Shown: in pieces, positions 34,537-46,132 of the stretch
Position numbering within the stretch: the first letter of the stretch is position 1
Layout: each line of letters begins with the position of its first letter
Made by a program: the position numbers and the translations under genes
Notes under the pieces: model-generated
What the model saw: only the letters and a program-made list of their open reading frames with translations
What the model was told of the DNA's origin: nothing
Database searches by the model: none
DNA from: Triticum aestivum
Taxonomy: Eukaryota; Streptophyta; Magnoliopsida; Poales; Poaceae
Assembly: GCF_018294505.1 (NCBI RefSeq)
Contig: NC_057813.1
Span: 315,831,077 to 315,895,076 of the forward strand
Direction: 5' to 3'
Length of the DNA: 64,000 nucleotides

Positions 34537-36095
34537 CCAACTGATTCAACCAGGCTGGCAGAACCCTCAAGCATCAAAGGGAGGTGTTTCATGGCCACCT
34601 CATCGTTACCACCACCAATGTGCACAGCCACTCGGTAATTCTCCAACGAAGTGTCGGGCTTCGATTCTCCGGTGAATTTACTTACGCATGTTGCCAACCC
34701 GAAGTTGTGAGGTATCTCAGCGGCTCGGATGGCTCTTTCGAAGCACTCGGGGCCAGAAACGTGCTCTCTGCTTCCACTGGGTCGATCTCTATCCAGCCCT
34801 TCTCGTATGCTCTGTTCCTGTTGACCAGACCTTATACAAGGACTGACCTTGCGTCGAACCCAGGCTCTCTTGGGTCGACTGGAACTCTGCGGTCATTACC
34901 ATATGGGCGCCCATCGTCATACCGGCCAGACGCGTATGATCCGTGCCTCGGAGGGGGCAAAGGCACTCGACGATGGTTGTCACGGGCATACTCACGATAA
35001 AATTCTCCATGGGATCTTCCTAGGTGCCGATCTCGACGGCGATCATGATCTTCACGTCACATAGGCGACCTAGGACTGTGTGCTGACAGAACTATATCTT
35101 CCCTCACTAACCTGTTGTGGATCCTGTTACGCGACTCAGAAACGGCGAAGTTTTGCTCTCCTGCTGCCTGGAGCAGCGCTTGGATCTGCTCCAAGCGTCT
35201 TCCAGCTTCGGAATGGGACAGCTGAATAGACTCTGCTATACGTGCAGTAGCTGTAAGATTCTGGGTTGGAGTGCGGTATACCTGGGGTTCAGGCGTAAAC
35301 AATTGTCATTGACGTCGACTGGATTCAAGGATCAGTCGACGGGCGCGTTCGTCTATAGAATGTTGGAGGTTCTCCCGACGAGCGCGTTCAGCTAACATGG
35401 CCTGGCACGCAGCCTCTAATGCCCGAGCCTTGCCGGTCTCCCCACGATGGGGGTTTGGAGCGCCTCCATGTTGCGGTGGTGCAGCTCTTCCCTCTGCTAC
35501 GAATTGAGAGGTTGGGGGTCGTACTCGTCATGGTCGTACGATGGGCCGTAACTGTCGTTGTTGCCGCCGTTGCGGTGAAACCCGGGTGGGCTGCGACAGG
35601 AGTCGACCATGAGAACTTCGGCCACGGGGTTGTTGCTCCCGCGTTCGGAAAGAGTATCCGCAGAGCCAGTCGCCAGGTCGACTGGACCGCAGAGAAATTC
35701 GTCAGGATTGATCGCTGCGACTTGAGGGGTGACTGTCTGACGGGCCACCGCATGCTTTACCCACCGCTGGAGCCGTGACCGACCAGATCGCTTACGGTGG
35801 CGTCCAGGGGAGTGAGCGGATGATGCGAGGACTGACCGATATGGAGTCGATGGCTGTCGTAGAAGAACGCCGCAGGCACTCACGCGGAAGTGCGATGCCC
35901 CGTGGATCGGAAGAACCTCGACATCGAGGGGGCTTCTTGGAGCCAGGAGGAGTCGTCGGCGACGAAGGTGAGCGCGCCGAGTCGGAACTCGCGGCCCACG
36001 ACCAAACCACCGCCGGAAACCATGTTGTTGAAGATCGGAAAAAATGCAACCTCGCCGGAAATTTCCATGACGCTTTGCCCCACGGTGGACGCCAA
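34537..36095 (-). pseudogene. gag N-terminal region, element 3
   Basis: Near 36069 the frame starts MEISGEVAFFP and holds a GREFRLGALTFVADD block shared with the gag start of element 7. Later pieces in two other frames hold a helical QIQALLQAAGEQ segment, an arginine-rich stretch and the capsid start FTGESKPDTSLENYRVAVHI to LPLMLEGSA. The capsid continues at 24602 after the inserted element 4. There are at least three frame breaks. Plus-strand open frames over this region are shadows. Confidence 0.72.
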
Positions 36096-36096
36096 C
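36077..36096 (-). other. Primer binding site region of element 3
   Basis: Minus-strand GTTGGCGTCCACCGTGGGGC directly follows the LTR end CCACGACA. The same sequence type follows many Triticeae Retand LTRs. The matching tRNA is not assigned here. Confidence 0.65.
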
Positions 36097-36686
36097 TGTC
36101 GTGGTTCTAAGTCTGACAGTAAGAGTCAAGGGTACATTTGAGGGGGCAAGGCCCTGGCTACGGCGAAGCTGTACACACGAGTTTACGAGTTCAGGCCCCT
36201 CTCGGAGGAGGTAAAAGCCCTATGTCTCGGTGCCCTGAGGCGGTCGACTGGAATATGGTTGTGTGTGTTAAAGGGGGTGCGAACCCTTGTCCCAGAGGAG
36301 GGGGTGGCTTATATAGAGTGCACCAGGATCCCGGTTGTCCCTCGTTATAGGGTTCAATGTACATTAAGACAAGGCGTTACTGGTAACGCCAGCTATAAAG
36401 TGCTATTAATGACCTTTAAGACTACAGAATGAACGCCTGACCGTTGCCATCCTAAGTGACTCTAGGTCTTCTGTACTCCGAGTGGTTTCTTGTATGGTCA
36501 AATGACTTCATCTTTGGTCGAGTGAAATTGGGGGTATCTGAGTCGGTTAACTGGTCTAGTGGATTGTACTCCATGGTTACTTCAGTCGGTATCTCTTGCT
36601 ATACTTTGAATGTCCTTGACTCCAGGGTAGTGACCTTGGGTAGGGCGTATAGGTCCGGCCAATGACCCTACCCTAGGTCCATGGCA
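36097..36686 (-). repeat. 5' LTR of element 3
   Basis: On the minus strand it starts near TGCCATGGACC (36686) and ends CCACGACA (36097). A TATA box lies at 36309-36317. The outer end is judged only from the TG and from the change to Athila-type sequence, since the partner LTR is not in the window. Confidence 0.65.
36309..36317 (-). promoter_or_regulatory. TATA box in the LTR of element 3
   Basis: Minus-strand CTATATAAG in a GC-rich context, about 375 bases into the LTR. Confidence 0.6.
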
Positions 36687-37024
36687 TCGTTAGGCACAAC
36701 CCACCAGGGCGCGTCCTGGCCCCAGGTGCGCCCACATGGGTTGTGCCCCCCTCGAAGCACCCCTCTGGTACTTCTCTGGCCCATCTTGGGTGTTCTGGTC
36801 CAAAAAAAATTCTCCAAATTTTTTGCTGCGTTTGTACTCCGTTTGATATTGATTTCCTGCGATGTAAAAAGCAAGCAAAAAATATCAACTGGCACAGGGC
36901 ACTATGTCAATAGGTTAGCCCCAAAAAATGATATAAAGTTGCTATAAAATGATTGTAAAACATCCAAGAATGATTATATAAGAGCATGAATACTTCATAA
37001 ATTATAATACGTTGGAGACGTATC
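36687..37024 (-). repeat. Athila-type LTR fragment, minus orientation
   Basis: It ends at 37024 with the reverse complement of TGATACGTCTCCAACG, the start of a common Triticeae Athila LTR. It aligns to 44700-44985 over the stretch with ggcac...gggcactatgtcaa. It is only the first 340 bases of an LTR. Confidence 0.72.
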
Positions 37025-38389
37025 AGGCGCGCCCCAGTGGGTTTTGCTCACCTTGAGGCCCATCTTCGCGTGAAACCAACGCCAAAAAATCCTGTAAATA
37101 GAGAAACCATCAGAAATAACCCTACATCGGAAGTTCAGCCACCGCAAGCCTCTGTATCCATGAAAACCAATCTAGACCCCATTCCGGCACCCTGCCGGAG
37201 GGGGAGATCATCACCGTTGGCCATCTTCATCATCCCGGCGGCCACCATGATGAGGAGGAAGTAGTCCACCCTCGGGGCTAAGGGTTTGTACCAGTAGCCA
37301 TTTGTTTATCTCTCTTTCTCTCTCTCTCTCTCGTGTTCTTGAGATGGCACGATCTTGATGTATCACCGGCTTTGTTAATATAGTTGGATCATATGGTGTT
37401 TTCCTCTCTCTATCTTGTTGTGATGAATTGAGTTTTCCCTTTGAGATTTTGTTTTATCGGATTGAATACTTTTATGGATTTGAGAGCACTTGATATATGT
37501 CTTGCATATGAATACCCGTGGTGACAATGGGGTATCATATTGATTCACTTGAATGTATTTTGGCACTCAACTCGCGGATTCCTGAGGTGACATTGGGGGT
37601 AATCTATGCATAGGGATTGATGCATGTTCTCGTCTTTGTTTCTTCGGTTGAAATCTTGGGGCACTCTTTGAGGTTCTTTGTATTGGATTGAGTATTATGA
37701 ATCTGAAATTGTTTGATGCATATCATATAATCAACTCACGGATACTAGCGGTGACATTGGAGTATCTAGGTGACATTAGAGTTGGTTGATGTGTATCATA
37801 TTGTGTTATTTTAGTACAAACTCTTGAATAGATTGAACGGAAAGAATAGCTTTGAGGTGGTTTCGTACCCTATAAACAATTTCTTCTAATGTTCTCCGCT
37901 AGATAAGAACTTTGAAGCGATTCTTCATCACACGTTGAGGGATGGTTATATGATCCAATTAGATTAGCATTGTTGATAGATTGGACTAGCGAAAGTACGG
38001 ACCCTAAGCCTCATTGTCAAGCATTGCAATATTGTTTGTGCTCACTTTTATCGTTTGCTACATTGTTGTTTTTTAGTTTCAGATTATAAAAATATATTTC
38101 TACCATCCATATTACACTTTTATCACCATCTCTTTGCTGAACTAGTGCACCTATACAAATTATCATTGTATTGGTTTGTGTCATTGTATTGGGTGTGTTG
38201 GGGGACACAAGAGATTTCTTGTATTTTATTGCAGGGTTGTTTGAGAGAGACCATCTTCATCCTATGCCTCCCACAGATTGATAAACCTTAGGTCATCCAC
38301 TTGAGGGAAAATTGCTACTATCCTAAAAAAACTCTATGCATGGAGGCCCAACACGAGTCTACAAGAATAAAGTTGTGTAGTGGACATCA
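37025..38389 (+). repeat. Athila-type LTR fragment, plus orientation
   Basis: It is a 5'-truncated LTR that ends GTGGACATCA at 38389. It contains the recurring ggtgacattgg segments (near 37590, 37750 and 37770) seen in these LTRs and a CT microsatellite (37310-37332). No primer site or coding region follows, because the next sequence is a different LTR. Confidence 0.7.
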
Positions 38390-39593
38390 GAAGCCTTGCA
38401 AGCAAAGTGACTAATGAGTTAGTTACGATATGATGTATTACAGAATGAGTAAAGAGACTTGCCAGTAACAAGATTGAACTAGGTATGAAGATACCGACAT
38501 TCAAATCTCGGGCAAGTAACATACGAATGGACAAAGGAAATTATGTGTGTTGTCATAAGGTTCGACCGATAAAGATCTTCGTAGAATATTTAGGAGCCAA
38601 TATGGGCATCCAGGTTCCTCTATTGGTTATTGACCAGAGAGGTGTCTCGTTCATGTCTAAATAGTTCTCGAACCCGTATGGTCCACACGCTTAACGTTCA
38701 TTGACGATATAGTGTTATATGAGTTATATGATTTGGTGACTGAATGTTGTTTGGAGTCCCGAATGAGATCACGGACATGACAAGGAGCTGGGAAATGGTC
38801 CGGAGGTAAAGATTGATATATAGGACGATGGTGTTCGGACACAGGAAGTGTTTTGGAGTGTACCGGGTAGTCATCGGAATACCGGAGGGGGTACCGGACA
38901 CCCCCGGGAGGGTAATGGGCCTATTGGGCCATTAGAGGAGAGCATACCAGCCCACAAGGGGCTGGCCCACCCCCTATGGCAGCCGGCCAAGTGGAAGAAA
39001 GGAAAGGGGGGATTTGGCCTCCCCCTTCCTTCCTCTCCCCCCTTTTCCTTCCCCCTCCGACAAATATGGCAGGGGGCGTGGCCAAGGGTAGGAGCCCAAG
39101 TAGGATTTGGACCTACTTGGGGCGCCCCTTGGCCTCTCCCCTCTCCCTACCACCTATATATATGTGTGAGGGGGTGCCTAGCACAACCATAACAATTTCT
39201 TAGCCGTGTGCGGCGCCCCCCTCCACCGCTTACACCCTCGGTCATATTTTCATAGTGCTTAGGCAAAGCCCCGCGGAAATCACTTCACCATCACCGTCAC
39301 CACGTTGTCGTGCTGCCGAAACTCGTCCACTACCTCACCGTCTTGCTAGATCAAGAAGGTGGAGGACGTCATCGAGTTGAAAGTGTGCTGAATGCGGAGG
39401 TGTCGCACGTTTGGTACTCGATCGGTTGGAGCACGAAGAAGCTTTACTACATCAACCACGTTAACAAACGCTTCCACTTATGGTCTACGAGGGTACGTAG
39501 ACACACCCATCCCTCTAGTTTCTATGCATCTCCATGGATAGATGTTGCATGTGCGTAGATTTATTTTTGTTTTCCATGCAACGTTTCCCAACA
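38390..39593 (+). repeat. Angela/BARE-type Copia LTR, 5'-truncated
   Basis: It ends CCCAACA at 39593, as Angela-type LTRs do. It holds the recognisable stretches gagtaaagagacttgcc, ctcgggcaagta and agtcccgaatgagatc, a GC-rich leader and a TATA box (39154-39163). The first few hundred bases of the LTR are missing. To the right it abuts the gag of element 5 without a gap. A solo-LTR remnant is likely. Confidence 0.75.
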
Positions 39594-40549
39594 CCTTTAT
39601 CCTAACAGGGAAAGATGGTTTTTCAATATAAACAGTAGGCACAGCTGGATCAAAATTGTAAATAATAGTTTTATCTTTAGCTTTTACCGGTTCTTTAATT
39701 TCTTTTTTAATAGGGGGACGATATTTAAACCACTTATCCTTAGGGACATCAACATGAGTAGCGAATGATTCACAAAAAGAGGCTACTATCTCAGAGTCAA
39801 GTCCATATTTAGTGCTAAACTTGTGAAAAGCGTCGGTATTCATAAAAGATTTAACACAATCAAACTCAAGCTTAATAGCTCACTCTTTACCTTCATTGAG
39901 TTCCCAATCTTCAGAGTTGCATTTAATTCATTCTAAAAGATCCCACCTGAATTTAATAGTGTTCTTCATAAATTAACCAGTACAAGAAGTATCGAGCATG
40001 GATTGATTATCATGAGAAAGCCGAGCATAAAAATTCTAAATTATAATTTATCTTGAGAGCTCATGATTGGGGCATGAATATAACATTGACTTAAGCCTCC
40101 CCCAACCTAAAGCGATACTTTCTCCTTCATGAGACCAAAGTTTATATATATAATTCCGATCATGATGAACTAGATGCATATGATAATTTTTTTTGGTGAA
40201 ATTCTGATTTCAATCGATTCTAGTTCCAAGATCCAATATCATCGCATAGCCTATACCATGTCAATGATTTTCCCTTCAAATATAAAGGGAAAACCTTCTT
40301 CTTAACTTCAACTCTGGGTAAACCTGCAAGCTTAAATAATCCACAAATTTCATCCACATGGATCAAGTCCATACCAAGATGTTCCGTTCCATCTCCCGCG
40401 TAAGGATTAGCTAGCAGTTGTTCTATCATACCTGAAGGAATTTCATAACTAATATTTTCAGTAGGTGCAGTAGGTTGAGGGAAAACTCTTTGTGTTTCTG
40501 GTCGAGGTGAAGATACCCCGAACAAACCCCTCAAAGGATTGTTTTCCAT
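39594..40549 (-). pseudogene. gag of element 5 (truncated, many stops)
   Basis: The gag starts MENNPLRGLFGVSSPRPETQ and keeps FKLAGLPRVEVKKKVFPLYL and KSLTWYRL to 40220. Stops and indels then follow until the piece 39843-39594 (HKFSTKYGLDSEIVASFCES). The last intact residues are FPVRIK before the junction. It is an ordinary Athila capsid, non-functional. Confidence 0.8.
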
Positions 40550-40625
40550 AGTAACAAGTGACAATAAATTTCAGCATGTAGTATAAAATTTTCCTTACTG
40601 ATTTCCACTTACCAAGAGCGCTTCA

Positions 40626-40644
40626 CTCCCTGGCAACGGCACCA
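40626..40644 (-). other. Primer binding site of element 5
   Basis: Minus-strand TGGTGCCGTTGCCAGGGAG, a two-base variant of the Athila site TGGCGCCGTTGCCGGGGAG. Confidence 0.85.
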
Positions 40645-40655
40645 GAAAAGAGTCT

Positions 40656-42169
40656 TGATGACCCAAAAGTATGGGGATCAATCGTAGTCCTTTCGATAAG
40701 TAAGATTGTCGAACCCAATGAGGAGCAGAAGGAAATGACAGGTGGTTTTCAGCAAGGTATTTTCTGCAAGCACTGAAATTGTCGGTAACAGGTAGTTTGA
40801 TAGCAAGAAAAATTGTCACGGACAAGTAACAGTAATGGTAAATAAAGTTCAGCAAGGTATCTCAATCCTTTGTATAGCAAAGGACAAACCTAAATGATCT
40901 CTTATATTAAGTAAAGCATTCTTGAGGGCACACGGGAATTTCATCTAGTCATTTTCATCATGTTGGTTTGATCCGCGTTCGCTACTTTGACAATTTGATA
41001 TGTGGGTGGACCGGTGCTTGGGTGTTGTTCTTACTTGAACAAGCCTCCCACTTATGATTAACCCCCTCGAAAGCATCGGAAACTACGAGAAAAGTATTAA
41101 GATAAAATCTAACCATAGCATTAAACATATGGATCCAATGAGCCCCTTACGAAATATCGCATAAACAAGGGTTTAACCTTCTGTCACTCTAGCAACCCAT
41201 CATCTAATAACTACTCCACAATGCATTCCCTTGGGCTCAAACATGGTGAAGTGTCATGTAGTCGATGTTCACATAACACCACTAAGGGAATCACAACATA
41301 CATATCATCAAAATATCGAACACATATCAAATTCACATGATTACCTGCAACATGACTTCTCCCATGGCCTCAAGAACAAAGGTAACTACACAAATTATAT
41401 TCATGCACAAGATCAGAAGGGTATTAAATAGCATAATGTTTCTGAAAATATAATCTTCCACCAAATAAACCATATAGTAATCAACTACAAGATGTAATCG
41501 ACACTACTAGTCACCCACCGGCACCAATCCGAGGTTCCGGTACAAAGATTGCACACAAGAGATGAACTAGGGTTTGAGATGAGATGGTGTTGTTGAATAT
41601 GTTGATGGATATTGGCCTCCCAGAGATGATAGGGTTGTTGGTGATGACGATGGATTCGATTTCCATCTCCGGGAGGGAAGTTTCCCCAATGGAATCGCTC
41701 CGCCGGAGGGTAAAAGTGCTCCTACCCAAGTTCTGCCTCTAGACGGAAGCACTCCGTCTCGAAAGTCCTCTCCTAATTTTTTCTAGGTCAAAAGACCTTA
41801 TATACCAGAAGATGGGCACCGGAGGTGGGTTGGGCTGCCCACCACCCATCAGGCGCACCTGGGGGGCCTAGCGTGCCCTGGTGTCTTGTGGGCACCGGGC
41901 AGCCCCCCTATGGTAGTTATTTGCTCCAGTATTTATTATATATTCCAAAATAATTCTCCCTAAAATTTCAACTCATTTGGAGATGTGCAGAATAGGTATC
42001 TCTGACGTAGCTTTTTCAGGTCCAGAATTCCAGCTGCCGGTATTCTCACTCTTTGCGCAAACCTTGCATATTATGAGAGAAAATGCATTAGAATTACTCC
42101 ATAAAGCATTATTATGCATAAATTTTTTTAAAGAACAGTAGCAAAACATGATGCAAAATGGACGTATCA
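40656..42169 (-). repeat. 5' LTR of element 5
   Basis: On the minus strand it runs TGATACGTCCATTTTGC (42169) to GGGTCATCA (40656), 1,514 bases. It contains a TATA box near 41797-41806. Open frames in it have no domain. Confidence 0.82.
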
Positions 42170-42711
42170 ATCACCGCTTTAAGTACTATTGCAAACCCAT
42201 TCATATCTTATTATTGCATTATACCTACTGCATTCTAACTTTACCATGGCTTATACCCCCCGATACAATCCATCGATTCATCAAAATAAGCACACAATGC
42301 AACGAAAATAGAATCTGTAAAAAATAAAACAGTCTGTAGTAATCTGTACTTTAACCATACTTCTGTCAATCCAAAAATTCGGAAAAAATTAGGACAATAG
42401 AGGCAATTCATATATCAATCTTGTATAAAAAATCAGAATTGTTCGTCACTTATGTGATTTTTTAAAAATCAGCTACTGGATGCAAAAGTTTCTGTTTTCC
42501 AACAGGATCAAATCAACTATCACCCAAGCCATGCGAAAGGCATTACCTTGCACTAACACTAACTAAAACATAAAAAGGAAAATCATAGCAGAGGCATAAT
42601 TGTGTATATATTGAAAAATGGAAAAGAAACAAAAATTTAAAGGATAAATATTGGGTTGCCTCCCAACGAGCGTTATTGTTTTACGCCCCTAGCTAGGCAT
42701 AATGCATGGAT
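42170..42711 (-). other. Non-coding tail behind the gag-like gene of element 6
   Basis: A/T-rich sequence that opens with the segment CTAGCTAGGGGCGT and GGGAGGCAACCC (minus strand), which in Triticeae Athila elements follows the gag-like gene. No frame is seen. Confidence 0.55.
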
Positions 42712-43131
42712 TCAAGTATTGTCATCTTTAGTTTTTGCTATCTTTGTAAGAGTTTTCTCAAACCTGGGAGGCTCCTTACGCTTCCCAATATTCTCAGGGA
42801 ATGAGACCATCTTGAGATCCAAAATATTCAACAGCTTATTACACAAAGTAATCAAAGTATTTATGCGATTGAGGTTTCTACTAATATTATTCAAAGGTTC
42901 GTTAGACTTTTCCAATGCAACCAAATTTTTATGTATATCCCCCAATTTGTCTAACATTTGAATCCCTTCTTGAGTAAAAGTAAATCCTTCTTGGGGTGGT
43001 GGAACTCCCAAAATTCCCTGTATTATTTCATAAGCAGCATTAGCATCAATCTTAGCAAAATTCCCTTTAGCGGCAAAATCCAAAAGTTGTCTATGATTCA
43101 AGGTTAAACCTAGATACACATTTCGAAGCAA
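42712..43131 (-). pseudogene. gag-like gene of element 6
   Basis: A frame of 139 codons includes LGLTLNHRQLLDFAAKGNFA, AAYEIIQGILGVPPPQEGF and a helical stretch, ending RFEKTLTKIAKTKDDNT with a proper stop. Homologous sequence continues upstream to about 43265 in another frame, so the N-terminus is shifted. It is a short gag-like protein of Athila derivatives. No zinc knuckle is seen. Confidence 0.65.
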
Positions 43132-43488
43132 TTTTTTGCATCTCCTTTAATATTGTAAATACAACAAGATTCCATTGGCCTATACAAGGCATCTTTCAAA
43201 TTTTGTCCTTATTTCCATTTGAAGTATAGAAATTCAAAATCCGGTGACAAAGGAGGGGTAGTCATGCTAGTCATGATGACAAGATGACTAAAACAAAAAA
43301 CAAAACAAAAAATATTTTTGTATTTTTGCAAAGTGGGGAAGATGAAAACTAGAGGCAAATGGTGAATAAAGTAATTGCAAGGAGATGAGAGTTTGTGTGT
43401 AGGAACCTGATAGATGTCGATGATGTCTCCCCGGCAACGGTTCCATAAATTGGCAAGTTGACGGGAGACTAGCTATCTTGACTTGATT
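43132..43488 (-). other. Leader and shifted gag start, element 6
   Basis: It holds the out-of-frame beginning of the gag-like gene (to about 43265) and an A-rich leader. Nothing else is recognised. Confidence 0.45.
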
Positions 43489-43507
43489 CTCCCTAGCAAT
43501 GGCGCCA
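43489..43507 (-). other. Primer binding site of element 6
   Basis: Minus-strand TGGCGCCATTGCTAGGGAG, a close variant of the Athila site. Confidence 0.85.
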
Positions 43508-43526
43508 GAAATTCTTCCGGATTTCT

Positions 43527-44985
43527 TGTATATGCGTTAGTAATTCCACGAAGAGGAGAGTATGATGCAGCACAGCAATGGTAAATATTTCCCTCAGCTA
43601 TGAAACCAAGGATATCAATCCAGTAGGAGAACCAAGCAACACTATGTAAACAACACCTGCACACAAACCACAAAAATTGCAACCCAACGCGTAAGAGGGG
43701 TTGTCAATCCCTCCTCGGTATTGAGATAGATTAAACTGTATGAGATTTTATAAATAGATCTAACTAAAACACAAAATAAAATAAATAAAGGAAAAACTCA
43801 GCAAAGTATTTTTGGTTTTATATGATAGGAAAATAGACCCGGGAGCCATAGTTTTCACTAGAGGCTTCTTTCGAGAAAATAGCGTATGGTGGGTAAACAA
43901 ATTATTGTTGGCCAATTGATAGAAAAGAGAATAATCATGACAATGTCCAAGGCAATGATCATGTATATAGGCATCACATCCAAGATTAGTAGACCAAAAC
44001 GATTCTGCATCTGTTGTTATTACTACACACATCGATTGCTATTCAGCATGCATCTAGTGTATTAAGATCATGGAAAACGGAGTAATGCAATAAGAATGAT
44101 GACATGATGTAGACAAGATCTATTCATGTAGGATAGACCCCATCTTTTTATCCTTAATGGCAACGATACATGTGTGTCATGTTTCTTTTTGTCACTGAGA
44201 TTGAGCACCGCAAGATCAAACCCATCGCAAAGCACCTCTTCCCATGGAAAGAAAAATTAATCTACTTGGCCAAGCCAAACCAAAATTTTGGAGAATAAAT
44301 ACGAGGCTATAACAATCATACATAAAAGAGTTCAGCAAAGACTCAAATAATATTCATGGATAGAACTGATCATAAACCCATAATTCATCGGATCCCAACA
44401 CACACACCGCAAAAAGTCATTACATCAAATACATCTCCAAGAACATCAAGGAGGACATTGTATTGAAGATCAAAAAGATAGAAGAAGCCATCTAGCTACT
44501 AGCTACAGACCCGTAGGTCTATGGTAAAATACTCACGCATCATCGGAGAGGCAACAAGGATGATGAAGATCCCCTCTATGATCGTTGACCCCTCCGGCAG
44601 AGTGTCGAAAAAGGCCTCTAGATTGGATCTCGTGGTTTTGGAACTTGCGGCGACAAAAACTGATTTCTCTCCCCTAGGATTTTTTGGATTTTAGAGTATT
44701 TATAGAGACGAAGGTCGCTGGAGGGGATGCTTGTGGGCTCCACTACCCACCAGGGTGCGCTTGTGGGCCCTGGCGTGCCTTGGTGCCTAGTGGGCCCCAT
44801 AGGCCCCCTCTGGTGCACTTCTTGGGCCTCCTGGGTGTCTTCTAGGAAGAAAAAGTTCTCCACAATGTTTCGTGGCATTTGGAATCCGTTTGGTATTGAT
44901 ATTCTGGGAAGTAAAAAACAAGCAAAAAAGGCAACTGGCACTGGGCACTATGTCAACAGGTTAGTCCCAAAAAATGATAAGTTGC
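43527..44985 (-). repeat. 5' LTR of element 6 (outer end missing)
   Basis: It contains the stretch gggagccatagttttcac typical of Triticeae Athila LTRs and a TATA box near 44697-44704. The inner end is placed at CGCATATACA (43527). The outer TG end is not present. Confidence 0.7.
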
Positions 44986-45495
44986 TAACAACAGCAATAG
45001 CAACAGCATTGCTTATCTGAGACGCTCACATGCCGGCCAAGTAGCTGACTCTTACATGATGGACCCACTTAAATCTTGGTCAACTTAGTCAACATCACCA
45101 TGTATATTAATACAAATTTACGAAATAACTTAAATTCTCCATCGTTGCACTCGTAAGATGCTTTGCAGCACAGATCTTCTATTCTATCCTGTCTTTTTTT
45201 GCAATTAATCATGTCTTCTTCCTCCGGCCACCCAAACTAGCTCCATCGGGACCTCCTATTACCACACCTTGCAGTCGGCAGCACTGTCGCGCACACCTCT
45301 CTACTGGCCCTCGCCTGAAACGTGTCCCAGGTCATTCCTCTAATTCTCGCTGCCATTGAAGTGTTGAGACCACCGCCCACATGTCGCATCCCGGCCTTCG
45401 CGCCATTGAATGCTGGATGGACTTGACCCAATGGCTCGACATGGCTCTTTACGCATTAAACCCGCTACCCGTTCGTTTGTCTTCCTCCATTTAAC

Positions 45496-46132
45496 ATGCG
45501 TGGCGGCCAAGAACCCCACTCTGGCGCCTACATTCCCACAGTCCACCTCTATGACCAGGAGTTGCAGAGCAAAGTGGGAGAGCCTCTCGATGGACCAGAG
45601 GCAGGAGCTGGCTGGAATTGCTGCCGACTAGCAGGCCCGCTGTATGAGCCAGACAGATGTTTTCTCGCCGACGAGCTCGCCGAGCTCAGTGACGATGATC
45701 GTATGATGGACGAGGCTTCTGACCAGGAGTCGGTGTCATTGCCAGTGTCGGTTCATGTCGTGTTCACCCTAGAGCAGGTGTGGCCGCTCTTCGACATCGT
45801 AAAGGCGGAAGAGCTACCAAGGTCACCGGGGCCGGTGTTCCAGCAAGAGCATGAGGACCAGTGCTACAACCTATCTCCTCAATGAGCATGGGCATGCGGA
45901 GGGACAAATCCCCGGTGAACAGGCGAATGAAAATGCCATTGCGGACATAGGGGACGATGATCTTGGCTTCCTGGATGAGCAGTGGGTGATATACCGGACC
46001 ATCCATAGGGCCCACGAGGCTCTCTCCATCGTCCTTCGCCTTGTTGTGCTCGTCATAGCACCGCCATCTCGTGTTGTCAACATGATCAACAAATGGGAGG
46101 AATCAGGACATAAATGTACATGGAGAGGATGA
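45496..46132 (+). pseudogene. Unrecognised coding-like fragment in two frames
   Basis: Two overlapping plus-strand frames (45496-45885 and 45851-46132) both give acidic, globular-looking sequence (ELAELSDDDRMMDEASD, then IADIGDDDLGFLDEQWVIYR and IHRAHEALSIVLRLVVLV). One indel near 45860-45885 would join them. I recognise no family. It may be a remnant of a CACTA gene or a captured host fragment. Confidence 0.35.

Larger units (their letters stand above)
16705..36686 (-). mobile_element. Retand-type Gypsy element, degraded and twice interrupted, element 3
   Basis: On the minus strand: 5' LTR (36686-36097), primer site, gag start (36095-34537), the inserted element 4 (34536-24604), then gag end, protease, reverse transcriptase, RNase H, integrase (24603-19968), two tandem-repeat blocks and an antisense gene on the plus strand (16920-18025). 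The antisense gene after pol and the tandem repeats in the 3' untranslated part are hallmarks of the Retand clade. Element 2 landed in the antisense gene, so the left part and 3' LTR are outside the window. All genes are broken. Confidence 0.82.
39594..42169 (-). mobile_element. Athila-type Gypsy element, 5' half only, element 5
   Basis: The minus strand reads LTR (42169-40656), an aspartate-tRNA-type primer site, and gag up to 39594, where it is cut by the Angela-type LTR. Pol and the 3' LTR are absent. To the right the LTR start abuts the internal region of element 6, so this element was inserted there. Confidence 0.78.
42170..44985 (-). mobile_element. Athila-type element, 5' half only, element 6
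   Basis: The minus strand reads LTR (about 44985-43527), primer site, gag (43260-42712) and a non-coding tail to 42170, where element 5 begins. The LTR lacks its first bases: similarity to the other LTR copy at 36687-37024 stops near 44985 instead of reaching a TGATACGTC end. Confidence 0.72.

Noticed and set aside
35117..36141. Plus-strand frames of 80-120 codons
   Set aside because: They are the reverse of the gag region of element 3, whose minus-strand translation has recognisable gag blocks.
37310..37332. CT microsatellite as a regulatory tract
   Set aside because: It is a plain short microsatellite in an LTR fragment; nothing links it to a promoter in use.
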